DNA from: Candidatus Amulumruptor caecigallinarius
GTDB lineage: Bacteria > Bacteroidota > Bacteroidia > Bacteroidales > Muribaculaceae
Assembly (NCBI GenBank): GCA_023665605.1
Contig: JAMPDP010000001.1
Span: 964,302-1,028,301, forward strand
DNA length: 64,000 nucleotides
Direction of reading: 5' to 3'
Numbering within the stretch: position 1 is the stretch's first letter; each line of letters begins with the position of its first letter. Made by a program: the position numbers and the translations under genes. Below the pieces are notes generated by a model that saw only the letters and a list, made by a program, of their open reading frames with translations, did not search any database and had not been told where the DNA came from. Below, one piece after another: positions 1 to 6,771 of this stretch.

Positions 1-1167
1 GGAACGGTTGGCCTTGGCATTCCACAGCGGGACATTGACCGTGGCGTGGATATACTTGTCAGTGCTCCGGCTCATGTCATAGATGCCGTGGAACGAGTTG
101 GCGCGCAGCCATTCGTCGAGAGCATCGCGGAAGTATTCGCCGGTGACGGGAGAGTCTTGGTCAAAGTCCCAGTCAGTGACAGCGTTGGAGAGGGTGAGGT
201 TGAGCTGCACCTCGCGACCCTTGCTGATCATTTGGCTGAAAGCGTTGTCGAGCTGCTTGAAGAAAGCATCCTCAATCTGCTTGATGGCCTCACGAACGAG
301 GAAAGTGGTGTCGGAAGTGTGGTAATAACCGCTGGCGAAGGTCTGCGTTGCGAGCCGGCCTGCTGTCTGGCGCTCCACGGCGTTGGTGTTGATGCTCACG
401 CGCGTGGTATTTCCCTGGGAAGCCGGAGTGACCGAGACAGACACCACGATGTCGCCCGGGAGTTGCTGCACAAGCATGGTGGCGTCGTCAGACTGCGAGC
501 CGCTGAGGAGCAGGTCATCATTCTTGCTGTTCCGGAGCATTGTGACGAAGTCGCGGGTCTTATAACCGCGACCGCTGAATGCCTCCGCCACGCGCTCTAC
601 GGCGTAACGCTCAACCGGATGCGACTCAATGCGTCGGCGCATAGCCTCGAAGCTGTAACCGTCAGCCTCCGTGGTGTAAGGCACCACCACGATGGATGGG
701 TTGAGAGCCGATGTGGCCTCCGTCTTCTTGGCGTCGGCCCATGCCGGTGAGATGACCTGCTTGTTGCGCTCCAGCTCCTTGCGCAGTGTAGCCAGGTTGA
801 TGGACAACACCACCGTGGCCCGCTGCTTGCTGCCGAGCTTCTTAACGGAAAGAGTGTTTGGCTCGCCAACTATATAATTAAGGTAACGGGCATCGGTGAA
901 GAAGCGGTAGTCATAGTCCGGCTTGGTCTCGCTGAGTATTGGGTTGCCATCCTTGAGGCCATCCACTCCGGAGTGGAATAGAGCGTGGAATGCCGACTGA
1001 ATAGCGTTGGTCTCGGCGTCCTTCTTCTTCTGAGCCGTGCCGGTGGCTTGGAGCGTCACGGCACGGTCATTGCCAGAGAGAAACTGCACATCATCGCTGA
1101 AAGCCTGTGCCCGGGCAGCCCCCAGACACAGGATAGCAGAGATGAGGCACACGAGTGTGCGTCGCAT
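1..1167 (-). CDS. Exported DUF6175-like protein, C-terminus cut by the window edge
   Basis: The reading frame is open from the ATG at 1167 down to base 1, giving 389 codons without a stop, so the protein continues outside the window. It starts with a signal peptide (MRRTLVCLISAILCLGAARA). The middle reads SIVVVPYTTEADGYSF, followed by a region on growing disordered-looking alternating charged helices (REAIKQIEDAFFKQLDNAF) and a stretch around EVQLNLTLSNAVTDWDFD. This order resembles Bacteroidales DUF6175 proteins by memory of the family, which is a moderate-confidence assignment. It follows the upstream exported protein gene by only 6 bases, so the two are almost certainly one transcript and probably act together in the envelope. 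No catalytic motif is visible and I do not assign a function. Confidence 0.75.
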   Translation of the reverse strand, partial: MRRTLVCLISAILCLGAARAQAFSDDVQFLSGNDRAVTLQATGTAQKKKDAETNAIQSAFHALFHSGVDGLKDGNPILSETKPDYDYRFFTDARYLNYIVGEPNTLSVKKLGSKQRATVVLSINLATLRKELERNKQVISPAWADAKKTEATSALNPSIVVVPYTTEADGYSFEAMRRRIESHPVERYAVERVAEAFSGRGYKTRDFVTMLRNSKNDDLLLSGSQSDDATMLVQQLPGDIVVSVSVTPASQGNTTRVSINTNAVERQTAGRLATQTFASGYYHTSDTTFLVREAIKQIEDAFFKQLDNAFSQMISKGREVQLNLTLSNAVTDWDFDQDSPVTGEYFRDALDEWLRANSFHGIYDMSRSTDKYIHATVNVPLWNAKANRS

Positions 1168-1173
1168 GATGGA

Positions 1174-2082
1174 TTAGAGGAACTTGTTGAGCTTGTTGCC
1201 GAAGTTCTCCTTCTTGGGCACCGACTTGAACACGATTGTCTGACCGGCATCAATGGCAGCCTTGAGCTCCTTCTGGTTCTTCTTGATTTTCACCAGGGCA
1301 ATGTCGTCACCCTCCACAGCGTCGACCTCAGCCTCGGCAATGGTTTTGGTGGACTTGCGTCCGGCAATCTCGCGGACTACGCATACGTCAAAGCGATCCT
1401 TCTTGGCCAGACCGTGAGCCTCGCCGAGGCTCATGTAGGCTGTGTTAACCTTGCCGTCCTTCACCTCGCCGGTCTCGAGAAGCAGGCCGAAGAGGGGGAA
1501 TGCCTCCTGTACAAATGCGGTGATGCCGCCGCGGCTCTTCTGCGTAACGAGCGTGATGGCCTCGTCGACCGAGTTGCCGGAGTTGTTGCCGAAGAGTTCG
1601 TCACCGTGAGAGAAAGTGCGTGTAAGGACGAGCTTGCCGTCGTTGGGGTTAATGACCTTGAGAGTGTATCCAATCTTGCCCACATAATACTTGCTGCCGT
1701 CATCGTGCTTGCGCTCCTCAACTACGAGAGAGCTGATGCGACCGCCGATAAGGAAGTTGGCACCCTCCTCGGTCATAACTTTGAGGCGGTCGGCATCCTC
1801 GCCGGCCTCCACGCCAGCTTCGCGTCGCTCAGCCTCAATGCGCAGCGCGTCCTTGGTATCGACGTCGATGAGGTTGACGCGGTTGGTGTTTGTGATACCC
1901 TCCATGACGTATCCACGGAGCTGTTCGGCAGCAGAGAATGGTATGTCAGTGGGACGCCAGAAGTAGTCTATGAGGACGTTGGGCTTGCCCTTAGACTCAC
2001 GCTCGTCGGCGGCAGCGCCCAAAGGAGCTGCGACGGCAATGAGAAGCGTCAGGGCAGTGATGGTCTTTGCGAAAGATTTCAT
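1174..2082 (-). CDS. Exported protein of unknown function, CsgG/LpoB-like N-terminal half
   Basis: 302 residues. I chose the ATG at 2082 because it begins a clean signal peptide (MKSFAKTITALTLLIAVAAP); the longer frame to 2169 only adds an unrelated hydrophilic leader and overlaps the promoter-proximal leader. The mature N-terminus (PNVLIDYFWRPTDIPFSAAE, then MEGITNTNRVNLIDVD, then a GANFLIGGRISSL strand) has the layout of the CsgG/LpoB-type alpha/beta fold, in which a beta strand leads to a helix pair and a 'variable-strand' motif. This is a fold-level resemblance only. The C-terminal half (residues about 200-302) is rich in Lys and Val and resembles no domain I know. It is the first gene of a two-gene unit with the DUF6175-like gene. 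Confidence 0.8.
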   Translation of the reverse strand: MKSFAKTITALTLLIAVAAPLGAAADERESKGKPNVLIDYFWRPTDIPFSAAEQLRGYVMEGITNTNRVNLIDVDTKDALRIEAERREAGVEAGEDADRLKVMTEEGANFLIGGRISSLVVEERKHDDGSKYYVGKIGYTLKVINPNDGKLVLTRTFSHGDELFGNNSGNSVDEAITLVTQKSRGGITAFVQEAFPLFGLLLETGEVKDGKVNTAYMSLGEAHGLAKKDRFDVCVVREIAGRKSTKTIAEAEVDAVEGDDIALVKIKKNQKELKAAIDAGQTIVFKSVPKKENFGNKLNKFL

Positions 2083-2188
2083 AATAGAGAAATGTGATGT
2101 TAGGTGATTGTCAGAAAAGTGATGTGAAGGTTGAGAGAGAGGTTGAAGCGATGAGTGAATGCATCGCAAAACCGAATAAAATGTTTCG

Positions 2189-2223
2189 CAAAGTTAAATA
2201 GATTTTAAGAATTACCCCCCCCC
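2189..2223 (-). promoter_or_regulatory. Promoter with TAACTTTG -7 and a C9/G9 tract at the -33 position
   Basis: On the minus strand TAACTTTG (2189-2196) matches the Bacteroidales -7 consensus TAnnTTTG. The place where the -33 TTTG should sit, about 20 bases upstream, is occupied by a nine-base homopolymer (C on the plus strand, 2215-2223). It would drive the exported protein gene starting at 2082. Confidence 0.55.
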
Positions 2224-2531
2224 GTTTGTTATTTATTGTTAATATTTGTTGTTGAATATTATTTAGGTTTTTCCGTAAAACGAAAGCGTCAAAAGTTTTG
2301 GGTCGAACTCATGCGCGACCCGTAGATGATTGCGGAGGCGACGCTACGCGGCGCTATGTCATTTTGACGACAAACCTGCATGACCTATGGCTGCGGTCGG
2401 CTGAGCCTCCCTTGCCATAGGCTATTTCCACCCCGCCGCTGACGCGGCTTCCGCTGATGGAAGCAATCGCCTATCATGTGATTTTAAGGGAATGGTGAAT
2501 TTTGTTACACTTTCGTTCTGATGGGGCTCCG
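2224..2531. other. Intergenic DNA without a recognisable gene
   Basis: AT-rich near 2224-2280, then mixed. The only structure I see is a short inverted repeat, CCTATGGC at 2394-2401 with GCCATAGG at 2414-2421. No open frame here looks coding. Confidence 0.5.
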
Positions 2532-2675
2532 TGTTGTTGTTGGGAGATGTAAATCGGCGTCCTGCGGACGCCTTTTGCGGGGATGCCCGTAACCCCGGAT
2601 GCCTACGCTACGCTTGGCTTCCGGGGCTACGGTAAATCGGCGTCCTGCGGACGCCCTTAGGAGGTTTTGCAACAT
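2532..2675. repeat. Type A intergenic hairpin element (copy A1)
   Basis: Contains AAATCGGCGTCCTGCGGACG (from about 2551), then the long hairpin with arms CCCCGGATGCC and GGCTTCCGGGG (2593-2627), then a second copy of the GCGTCC-TGC-GGACGC stem, and ends in GGAGGTTTTGCAACATC, a degraded form of the family terminus. The same order recurs at 12066, 17836, 22640 and 27733. Confidence 0.8.
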
Positions 2676-2763
2676 CACAATTACTTTTGATACACCTTCT
2701 CGCTTTGTAGCTGCCTATTACTGTTTGCGCCGCTGCGCGGCCCCATTCATGCCTGGTTTACTG

Positions 2764-2832
2764 GTTGTTGCGTCGGATGCACCACGGTGCATCCCTACAA
2801 ATTGACGGAAATTGCTGGTTTTTGCAACACCC
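2764..2832. repeat. Half copy of the type B element plus an adjacent type A fragment
   Basis: Matches the right half of the type B elements at 9653 and 42822: GGATGCACCACGGTGCATCC, then CCCTACAAATTGACGGAAAT and a TTTTTGCAACACCC end. The left half is missing. Directly after it (2841-2882) is a decayed type A piece (GTAACCCCGAATGCCTATGC). The intervening 2676-2763 holds nothing I recognise. Confidence 0.75.
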
Positions 2833-2900
2833 TACTTCGTGAGGATGTCCGTAACCCCGAATGCCTATGCTTCGCTTCAGCGGATGGGGGAAACGGGAAC

Positions 2901-2933
2901 GGCCCCCGCTGCCTTGGTGGGCTTGCGGGGGCC
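2901..2933 (-). terminator. Hairpin downstream of fabF
   Basis: Nine-base-pair GC stem (GGCCCCCGC / GCGGGGGCC) with a 15-base loop, 51 bases past the fabF stop. There is no clear U run, so termination is plausible but not certain. Confidence 0.5.
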
Positions 2934-2984
2934 GCTGTGGGGTGGGGTTGCCGGATGAGAATCAGTGCCGGCAGCCGGAGGGTA

Positions 2985-4256
2985 TCAGTCCTCGTACTTC
3001 TTGAGGATTACGGTGGCGTTGTGGCCGCCGAAGCCGAAGGAGTTGCTGAGGGCTGCACGTACCTGACGCTTCTGAGCCTTGTTGAAGGTGAAGTTGAGGT
3101 GCTCGTAGTCGATGTTTTCGTCGTCGTCGCCCTCCTCGTGGTTGATGGTGGGGGGAATGACGCTGTCGGTGATTGCCTTTACGCAGAACATAGCTTCCAT
3201 GGCTCCGGTTGCACCGAGGAGGTGTCCGGTCATGGACTTTGTGGAGCTGATGTTGAGCTTGGAGGCAGCCTCGCCGAACACTGCGACGATGGCCTTGACC
3301 TCAGAGATGTCGCCAACGGGGGTTGAAGTGCCGTGGACGTTGATGTAGTCGATGTCGTCGGGCTTCATGCCTGCATCGTCGAGGGCGTTGGTCATGGCAA
3401 GAATGGCGCCGAGGCCTTCGGGATGTGTGGCGGTGAGGTGGTGAGCGTCGGCAGAGAGGCCTCCGCCGGCAACTTCGGCATAAATCTTGGCACCGCGGGC
3501 CTTGGCGTGCTCGAGCTCCTCAAGGATGAGGACTGCGGAGCCTTCGCCGATGACGAAGCCGTCACGGCTCTTGGAGAAGGGGCGTGATGCAGTGGCGGGT
3601 GAGTCGTTGCGAGTTGAGAGGGCGTGCATGGCGTTGAAGCCTCCCACGCCGGCGGGATATACGGCAGCTTCGGCGCCGCCGGTGACGATGGCATCAGCCT
3701 TACCGAGACGGATGAGGTTGAAGGCATCGATGATGGCGTTGTTGGATGATGCGCAAGCTGAGACGACGCCGTAGTTGGGACCGTGGAACCCGTACTCCAT
3801 GGAGATGTGTCCGCTGGCGATGTCAGCGATCATCTTGGGTATGAAGAAGGGGTTGTACTTGGGGCCCTTGTCGGCGTTGCAGGCATAGTATCCGGCCTCC
3901 TCCTCGAAGGTGTGGAGACCGCCGATGCCTGCGGCAACGATGACACCAACGCGGTCAGGGTTGACTGAGCCGTCGGTGGCGTCGAGCTTGGCGTCGGCTA
4001 CGGCCTGACGAGCAGCCACGAGGGCATACTGTGCGTACAGGTCGAGCTGGCGCTCCTTCTTGCGGTCGAAATGGTCAGAAGCCTTGAAGTCCTTGACCTC
4101 GCAGGCAAACTGCGTCTTGAAGAGCGACGCGTCGAAGTGGGTGATGGGGCCGGCACCGGAGACACCGGCGACGGCAGCTTCCCATGAGGTCTTGACGTCG
4201 TTGCCCAGGGGAGTTATAGCACCGAGACCGGTGACGACTACTCTCTTGAGTTCCAT
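2985..4256 (-). CDS. fabF: 3-oxoacyl-[acyl-carrier-protein] synthase II (FabF)
   Basis: 423 residues, the usual length for KAS II. It condenses malonyl-ACP with acyl-ACP in the cytoplasmic type II fatty-acid elongation cycle. The thiolase-fold Cys-His-His triad is complete: Cys168 in SACASSNN, His308 in INVHGTSTPVGD and His345 in KSMTGHLLGATG. It lies 126 bases downstream of acpP on the same strand, the standard acpP-fabF pairing in which carrier and condensing enzyme are made together. A hairpin follows the stop codon. Confidence 0.97.
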   Translation of the reverse strand: MELKRVVVTGLGAITPLGNDVKTSWEAAVAGVSGAGPITHFDASLFKTQFACEVKDFKASDHFDRKKERQLDLYAQYALVAARQAVADAKLDATDGSVNPDRVGVIVAAGIGGLHTFEEEAGYYACNADKGPKYNPFFIPKMIADIASGHISMEYGFHGPNYGVVSACASSNNAIIDAFNLIRLGKADAIVTGGAEAAVYPAGVGGFNAMHALSTRNDSPATASRPFSKSRDGFVIGEGSAVLILEELEHAKARGAKIYAEVAGGGLSADAHHLTATHPEGLGAILAMTNALDDAGMKPDDIDYINVHGTSTPVGDISEVKAIVAVFGEAASKLNISSTKSMTGHLLGATGAMEAMFCVKAITDSVIPPTINHEEGDDDENIDYEHLNFTFNKAQKRQVRAALSNSFGFGGHNATVILKKYED

Positions 4257-4382
4257 TGGCAGGGAAAGAATTCTAAGAAGTGACGGCCGTTCAGAGCGTA
4301 CTGACGGCCATCACGCTTATGGGGTAAAGGAGTGAGTGAGAGAGGGGGTGAAAAGGAGGAGTAATCCTGATGTGAGGGGGGA

Positions 4383-4616
4383 TTACTTGTTGGCCTCGAT
4401 GTAAGCGATGGCGTCGCCAACGGTGGTGATGCCCTCAGCCTTGTCGTCGGGGATGTTGATGCCGAACTCCTTCTCAAACTCCATGATGAGCTCTACGGTG
4501 TCGAGGCTGTCAGCGCCGAGGTCCTTGGTGAACTCAGCGGTCTCGGTTACTTCGTTCTCGTCAACGCCGAGCTTGTCAACGATGATGGCTTTTACGCGTG
4601 ATGCGATTTCTGACAT
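4383..4616 (-). CDS. acpP: Acyl carrier protein
   Basis: 77 residues, acidic, four-helix carrier fold. It holds growing acyl chains on a 4'-phosphopantetheine arm; the attachment serine is Ser37 in the DSL motif of [11 protein letters not shown]. It is the first gene of the acpP-fabF unit and has its own promoter directly upstream. Confidence 0.98.
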   Translation of the reverse strand: MSEIASRVKAIIVDKLGVDENEVTETAEFTKDLGADSLDTVELIMEFEKEFGINIPDDKAEGITTVGDAIAYIEANK

Positions 4617-4656
4617 AATAGTGCAGTTGAAGGTTAAACAAATTCTTTTCGCGCTG

Positions 4657-4688
4657 CAAATTTATCAATTATTTTGCAAACGGCGAAA
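4657..4688 (-). promoter_or_regulatory. acpP promoter
   Basis: Minus strand TTTC (4685-4688), 20-base spacer, TAAATTTG (4657-4664). The -7 is a perfect TAnnTTTG and the -33 differs by one base from TTTG. It lies about 40 bases before the acpP start, inside the gap after the GH13 gene. Confidence 0.7.
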
Positions 4689-4716
4689 AAGTAGCGTGGA
4701 AAATTGCACAAAAGCG

Positions 4717-6108
4717 TCAATTGATGCGTATAAGCTCGGGGACGAAGGCACGTAGCTCCACGGGGTAGGGGATGTCGGGGATAACCTCCGTGGTGTCGCG
4801 GTCGGCGAATGCGAGAACCACCTTGTTGTCACTGTCGGTGTCGGTCTTGGTGACGATGAGCACTTCGGCGTCACCGTTGCGGTAGCGGTTAAACGCCTGA
4901 GTGCCACGCCACATGGCGGGGTTGTAGCGGCGGAAGTTCATCACCTTGGAGACGTAGTTGTAGACGCGGGCGGTGCGCTCGTCATCGGCCATGGTGTGAC
5001 CGGAAGTTCGTGCAGCGTTGTCAGGCTGCGCCCCGGAGTCGTCGCGGCTGAGGTCGGCGAACTCGTCACCATAATATAATGTAACCGGACCGGGATAGCC
5101 GGCGAGGATGGCGAAGCGCGTCATCACGTTGATTTCGTCGCCGTCGTCATAGAAATGGTCGGCGAGGCGGAAGCCGTCATGGTTGCTGAGGAAGAGGTTG
5201 GGGAGCACGTCATCCGAGGAGTACCCACGGGAGGTAGGGCTGGAGTAGATGTGTACCACGTCATCCCATCCGCCGTTGAGGCCGCCGTCAGAGAGGTCGC
5301 CCATGGGGCCGGAGATGAGTTGCTTGCCGTCGAAGTCGAAGGCCGAGATGAGGCCGCCGTCACGGTATACGCGGCTGCTGATGGCACCGGCGTCAGCCCA
5401 GTCCTCGCCAACGAGATAGCCGAGAACGCCCCACTCCTTGCCTTCGTCGCGTCGTCGCTGACAGAGCTCCTCGACAGCCTGCCGGATCTCCACCCAGTAG
5501 TTGTGGCCCTCCTGACAGAGCTGATATGCCTGGTCAAACCGCCAGCCGTCAATGTCGAACTTGTCAATCCAGTAGGTTGCCACCTCCTTGAAGTAGTCCA
5601 GCGAGCCGGGATAGCGCACGTTGCCCTCGCCGCCGTCCTCGCCACGCTCGCTGAGAGTCTGCTGCGAGTCGATGACGTGGCCGGACGGAGAAGGCTTGTC
5701 GACGCCTCCATGGTGGCCGAACACCCCGTCGAGGAACACATACAGGCCTCGGCGGTGAGCTTCGCTGACGAGCTCGCGGAGGTCATCCTCTGTGCCGAAA
5801 TGCGGGTCGATGGCAAAATAGTCAGTGGCGAAGTACCCCGAAGCCTGGAGCTTCTCTCCGCCGAGACCTCCGCGACTGTCGAAGATGGGAGTGAGCCAAA
5901 TGGCATTGACCCCGAGCGATGCGATGTGGTCAAGGGCCTCGATGACACCCCGCAGGTTGCCGTCCTTGGTGTTGTTGTCAGGGCCCCACATGGCACTGTA
6001 ACCGTCAGCGCCATTGTCGGAGTGAATGAATGAGCCCACCATCACCTGGTAGATGGTGAGTCCGCGGAAGTCCCGGGTGGGACGTGTAGAGTCATCAGTC
6101 TGTGTCAT
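4717..6108 (-). CDS. GH13 alpha-amylase family glycoside hydrolase, cytoplasmic
   Basis: 463 residues with no signal peptide, so probably acting on internal alpha-glucan or maltodextrins. The GH13 barrel motifs are all present: region I around GVNAIWLTPIF (67-76), the nucleophile Asp192 in DGWRFDQAY, the acid/base Glu235 in YLVGEDWAD, and the stabiliser Asp311 in FLSNHDGFR. A short C-terminal beta domain (about 390-463) follows. It is not in the glycogen operon at 23052-27694 but would act on the same pool. The exact bond specificity cannot be read from the sequence. Confidence 0.92.
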   Translation of the reverse strand: MTQTDDSTRPTRDFRGLTIYQVMVGSFIHSDNGADGYSAMWGPDNNTKDGNLRGVIEALDHIASLGVNAIWLTPIFDSRGGLGGEKLQASGYFATDYFAIDPHFGTEDDLRELVSEAHRRGLYVFLDGVFGHHGGVDKPSPSGHVIDSQQTLSERGEDGGEGNVRYPGSLDYFKEVATYWIDKFDIDGWRFDQAYQLCQEGHNYWVEIRQAVEELCQRRRDEGKEWGVLGYLVGEDWADAGAISSRVYRDGGLISAFDFDGKQLISGPMGDLSDGGLNGGWDDVVHIYSSPTSRGYSSDDVLPNLFLSNHDGFRLADHFYDDGDEINVMTRFAILAGYPGPVTLYYGDEFADLSRDDSGAQPDNAARTSGHTMADDERTARVYNYVSKVMNFRRYNPAMWRGTQAFNRYRNGDAEVLIVTKTDTDSDNKVVLAFADRDTTEVIPDIPYPVELRAFVPELIRIN

Positions 6109-6243
6109 AGGTCAGTGAATCAAATAGGTGAAAAATATAGGAGCAGAAACAACCGTCGGGAGCCAAGGGTTCACGGCTGCTGCAAGAAATCAAGCGGGAG
6201 TGGAGATGGCACCGGTATACGCACCGATATGAAAAACTTTGCT

Positions 6244-6251
6244 TATCTTTG
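6244..6251 (+). promoter_or_regulatory. -7 element upstream of the toxin-antitoxin pair
   Basis: TATCTTTG fits TAnnTTTG and lies 33 bases before the antitoxin start; no TTTG sits at the right spacing upstream. Confidence 0.5.
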
Positions 6252-6284
6252 TTCCGTTGATAATAAAAAAGAATTATATCAGAA

Positions 6285-6503
6285 ATGACACAACTGATTG
6301 TTTCCATTGACAACCCTACGATGGCTGCCGACATCAGCCGCGCCATCAAGATGATAAAAGGTGTAGTGAACGTTAAAAAAAGCAAAGCGACCCCCAATAA
6401 AGTTACACTTGCGGCAATCGCAGATGCGGCTGCCGGAAATACTATCCACTGTGCCGATATGGAAGCATACAAGCGGCTTGTAGCTAATCTGGATGATGTT
6501 TGA
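6285..6503 (+). CDS. Small protein, likely antitoxin of the YafQ-type pair
   Basis: 72 residues (MTQLIVSIDNPTMAADISRA...). I do not recognise a RelB/DinJ ribbon-helix-helix signature with certainty. The case for an antitoxin is positional: it precedes a clear YafQ-like toxin, and its last 11 bases overlap the toxin start, the usual arrangement for translational coupling of antitoxin and toxin. The C-terminal half (KSKATPNKVTLAAIADAAAG) could be the toxin-wrapping segment. Confidence 0.75.
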   Translation: MTQLIVSIDNPTMAADISRAIKMIKGVVNVKKSKATPNKVTLAAIADAAAGNTIHCADMEAYKRLVANLDDV

Positions 6504-6768
6504 GCTGGAGGTGACGCGCCAATATCTGCGCGACTTGAAGCTGGCAAGGAAAAGAGGCCTTGACGAGAGTAAACTTGACGACATCATAGGATTGCTGCTC
6601 CGTGGCGAACCGTTGCCGAGAAAAAACAAAGATCATGCACTGAAGAACGACTACAAGGGGTGTCGTGAATGTCACATAACGCCCGATTGGCTGCTTGTAT
6701 ATTCAGTGGACAACGGTCTCAGACTGATTACATTGGTTAGAACCGGGAGCCACTCAGACTTATTTTAG
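6493..6768 (+). CDS. YafQ/RelE-superfamily mRNA interferase toxin
   Basis: 91 residues, the same length class as Escherichia coli YafQ. The YafQ active-site residues are present in order: His48 (KDHALKNDYKG), His61 (CRECHITPDW), Asp65 and Trp66, and His87 near the C-terminus (RTGSHSDLF), ending in Phe91. YafQ-type toxins cut mRNA in the ribosomal A site and are neutralised by the upstream partner. Nothing suggests inactivation. Its stop lies 3 bases before the mutS2 start, so read-through transcription of mutS2 from the toxin-antitoxin promoter is possible. Confidence 0.92.
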   Translation: MMFELEVTRQYLRDLKLARKRGLDESKLDDIIGLLLRGEPLPRKNKDHALKNDYKGCRECHITPDWLLVYSVDNGLRLITLVRTGSHSDLF

Positions 6769-6771
6769 GAA

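Noticed and set aside
985..2097. Long plus-strand open frame of 370 codons opposite the exported protein gene
   Set aside because: It is antisense to a gene with a clear signal peptide and family-like motifs; its own sequence has no recognisable domain. Long antisense frames are common here because of the GC-rich codon use.
5155..6033. Long frames on both strands inside the GH13 gene
   Set aside because: Only the 4717-6108 minus frame carries the GH13 catalytic motifs.
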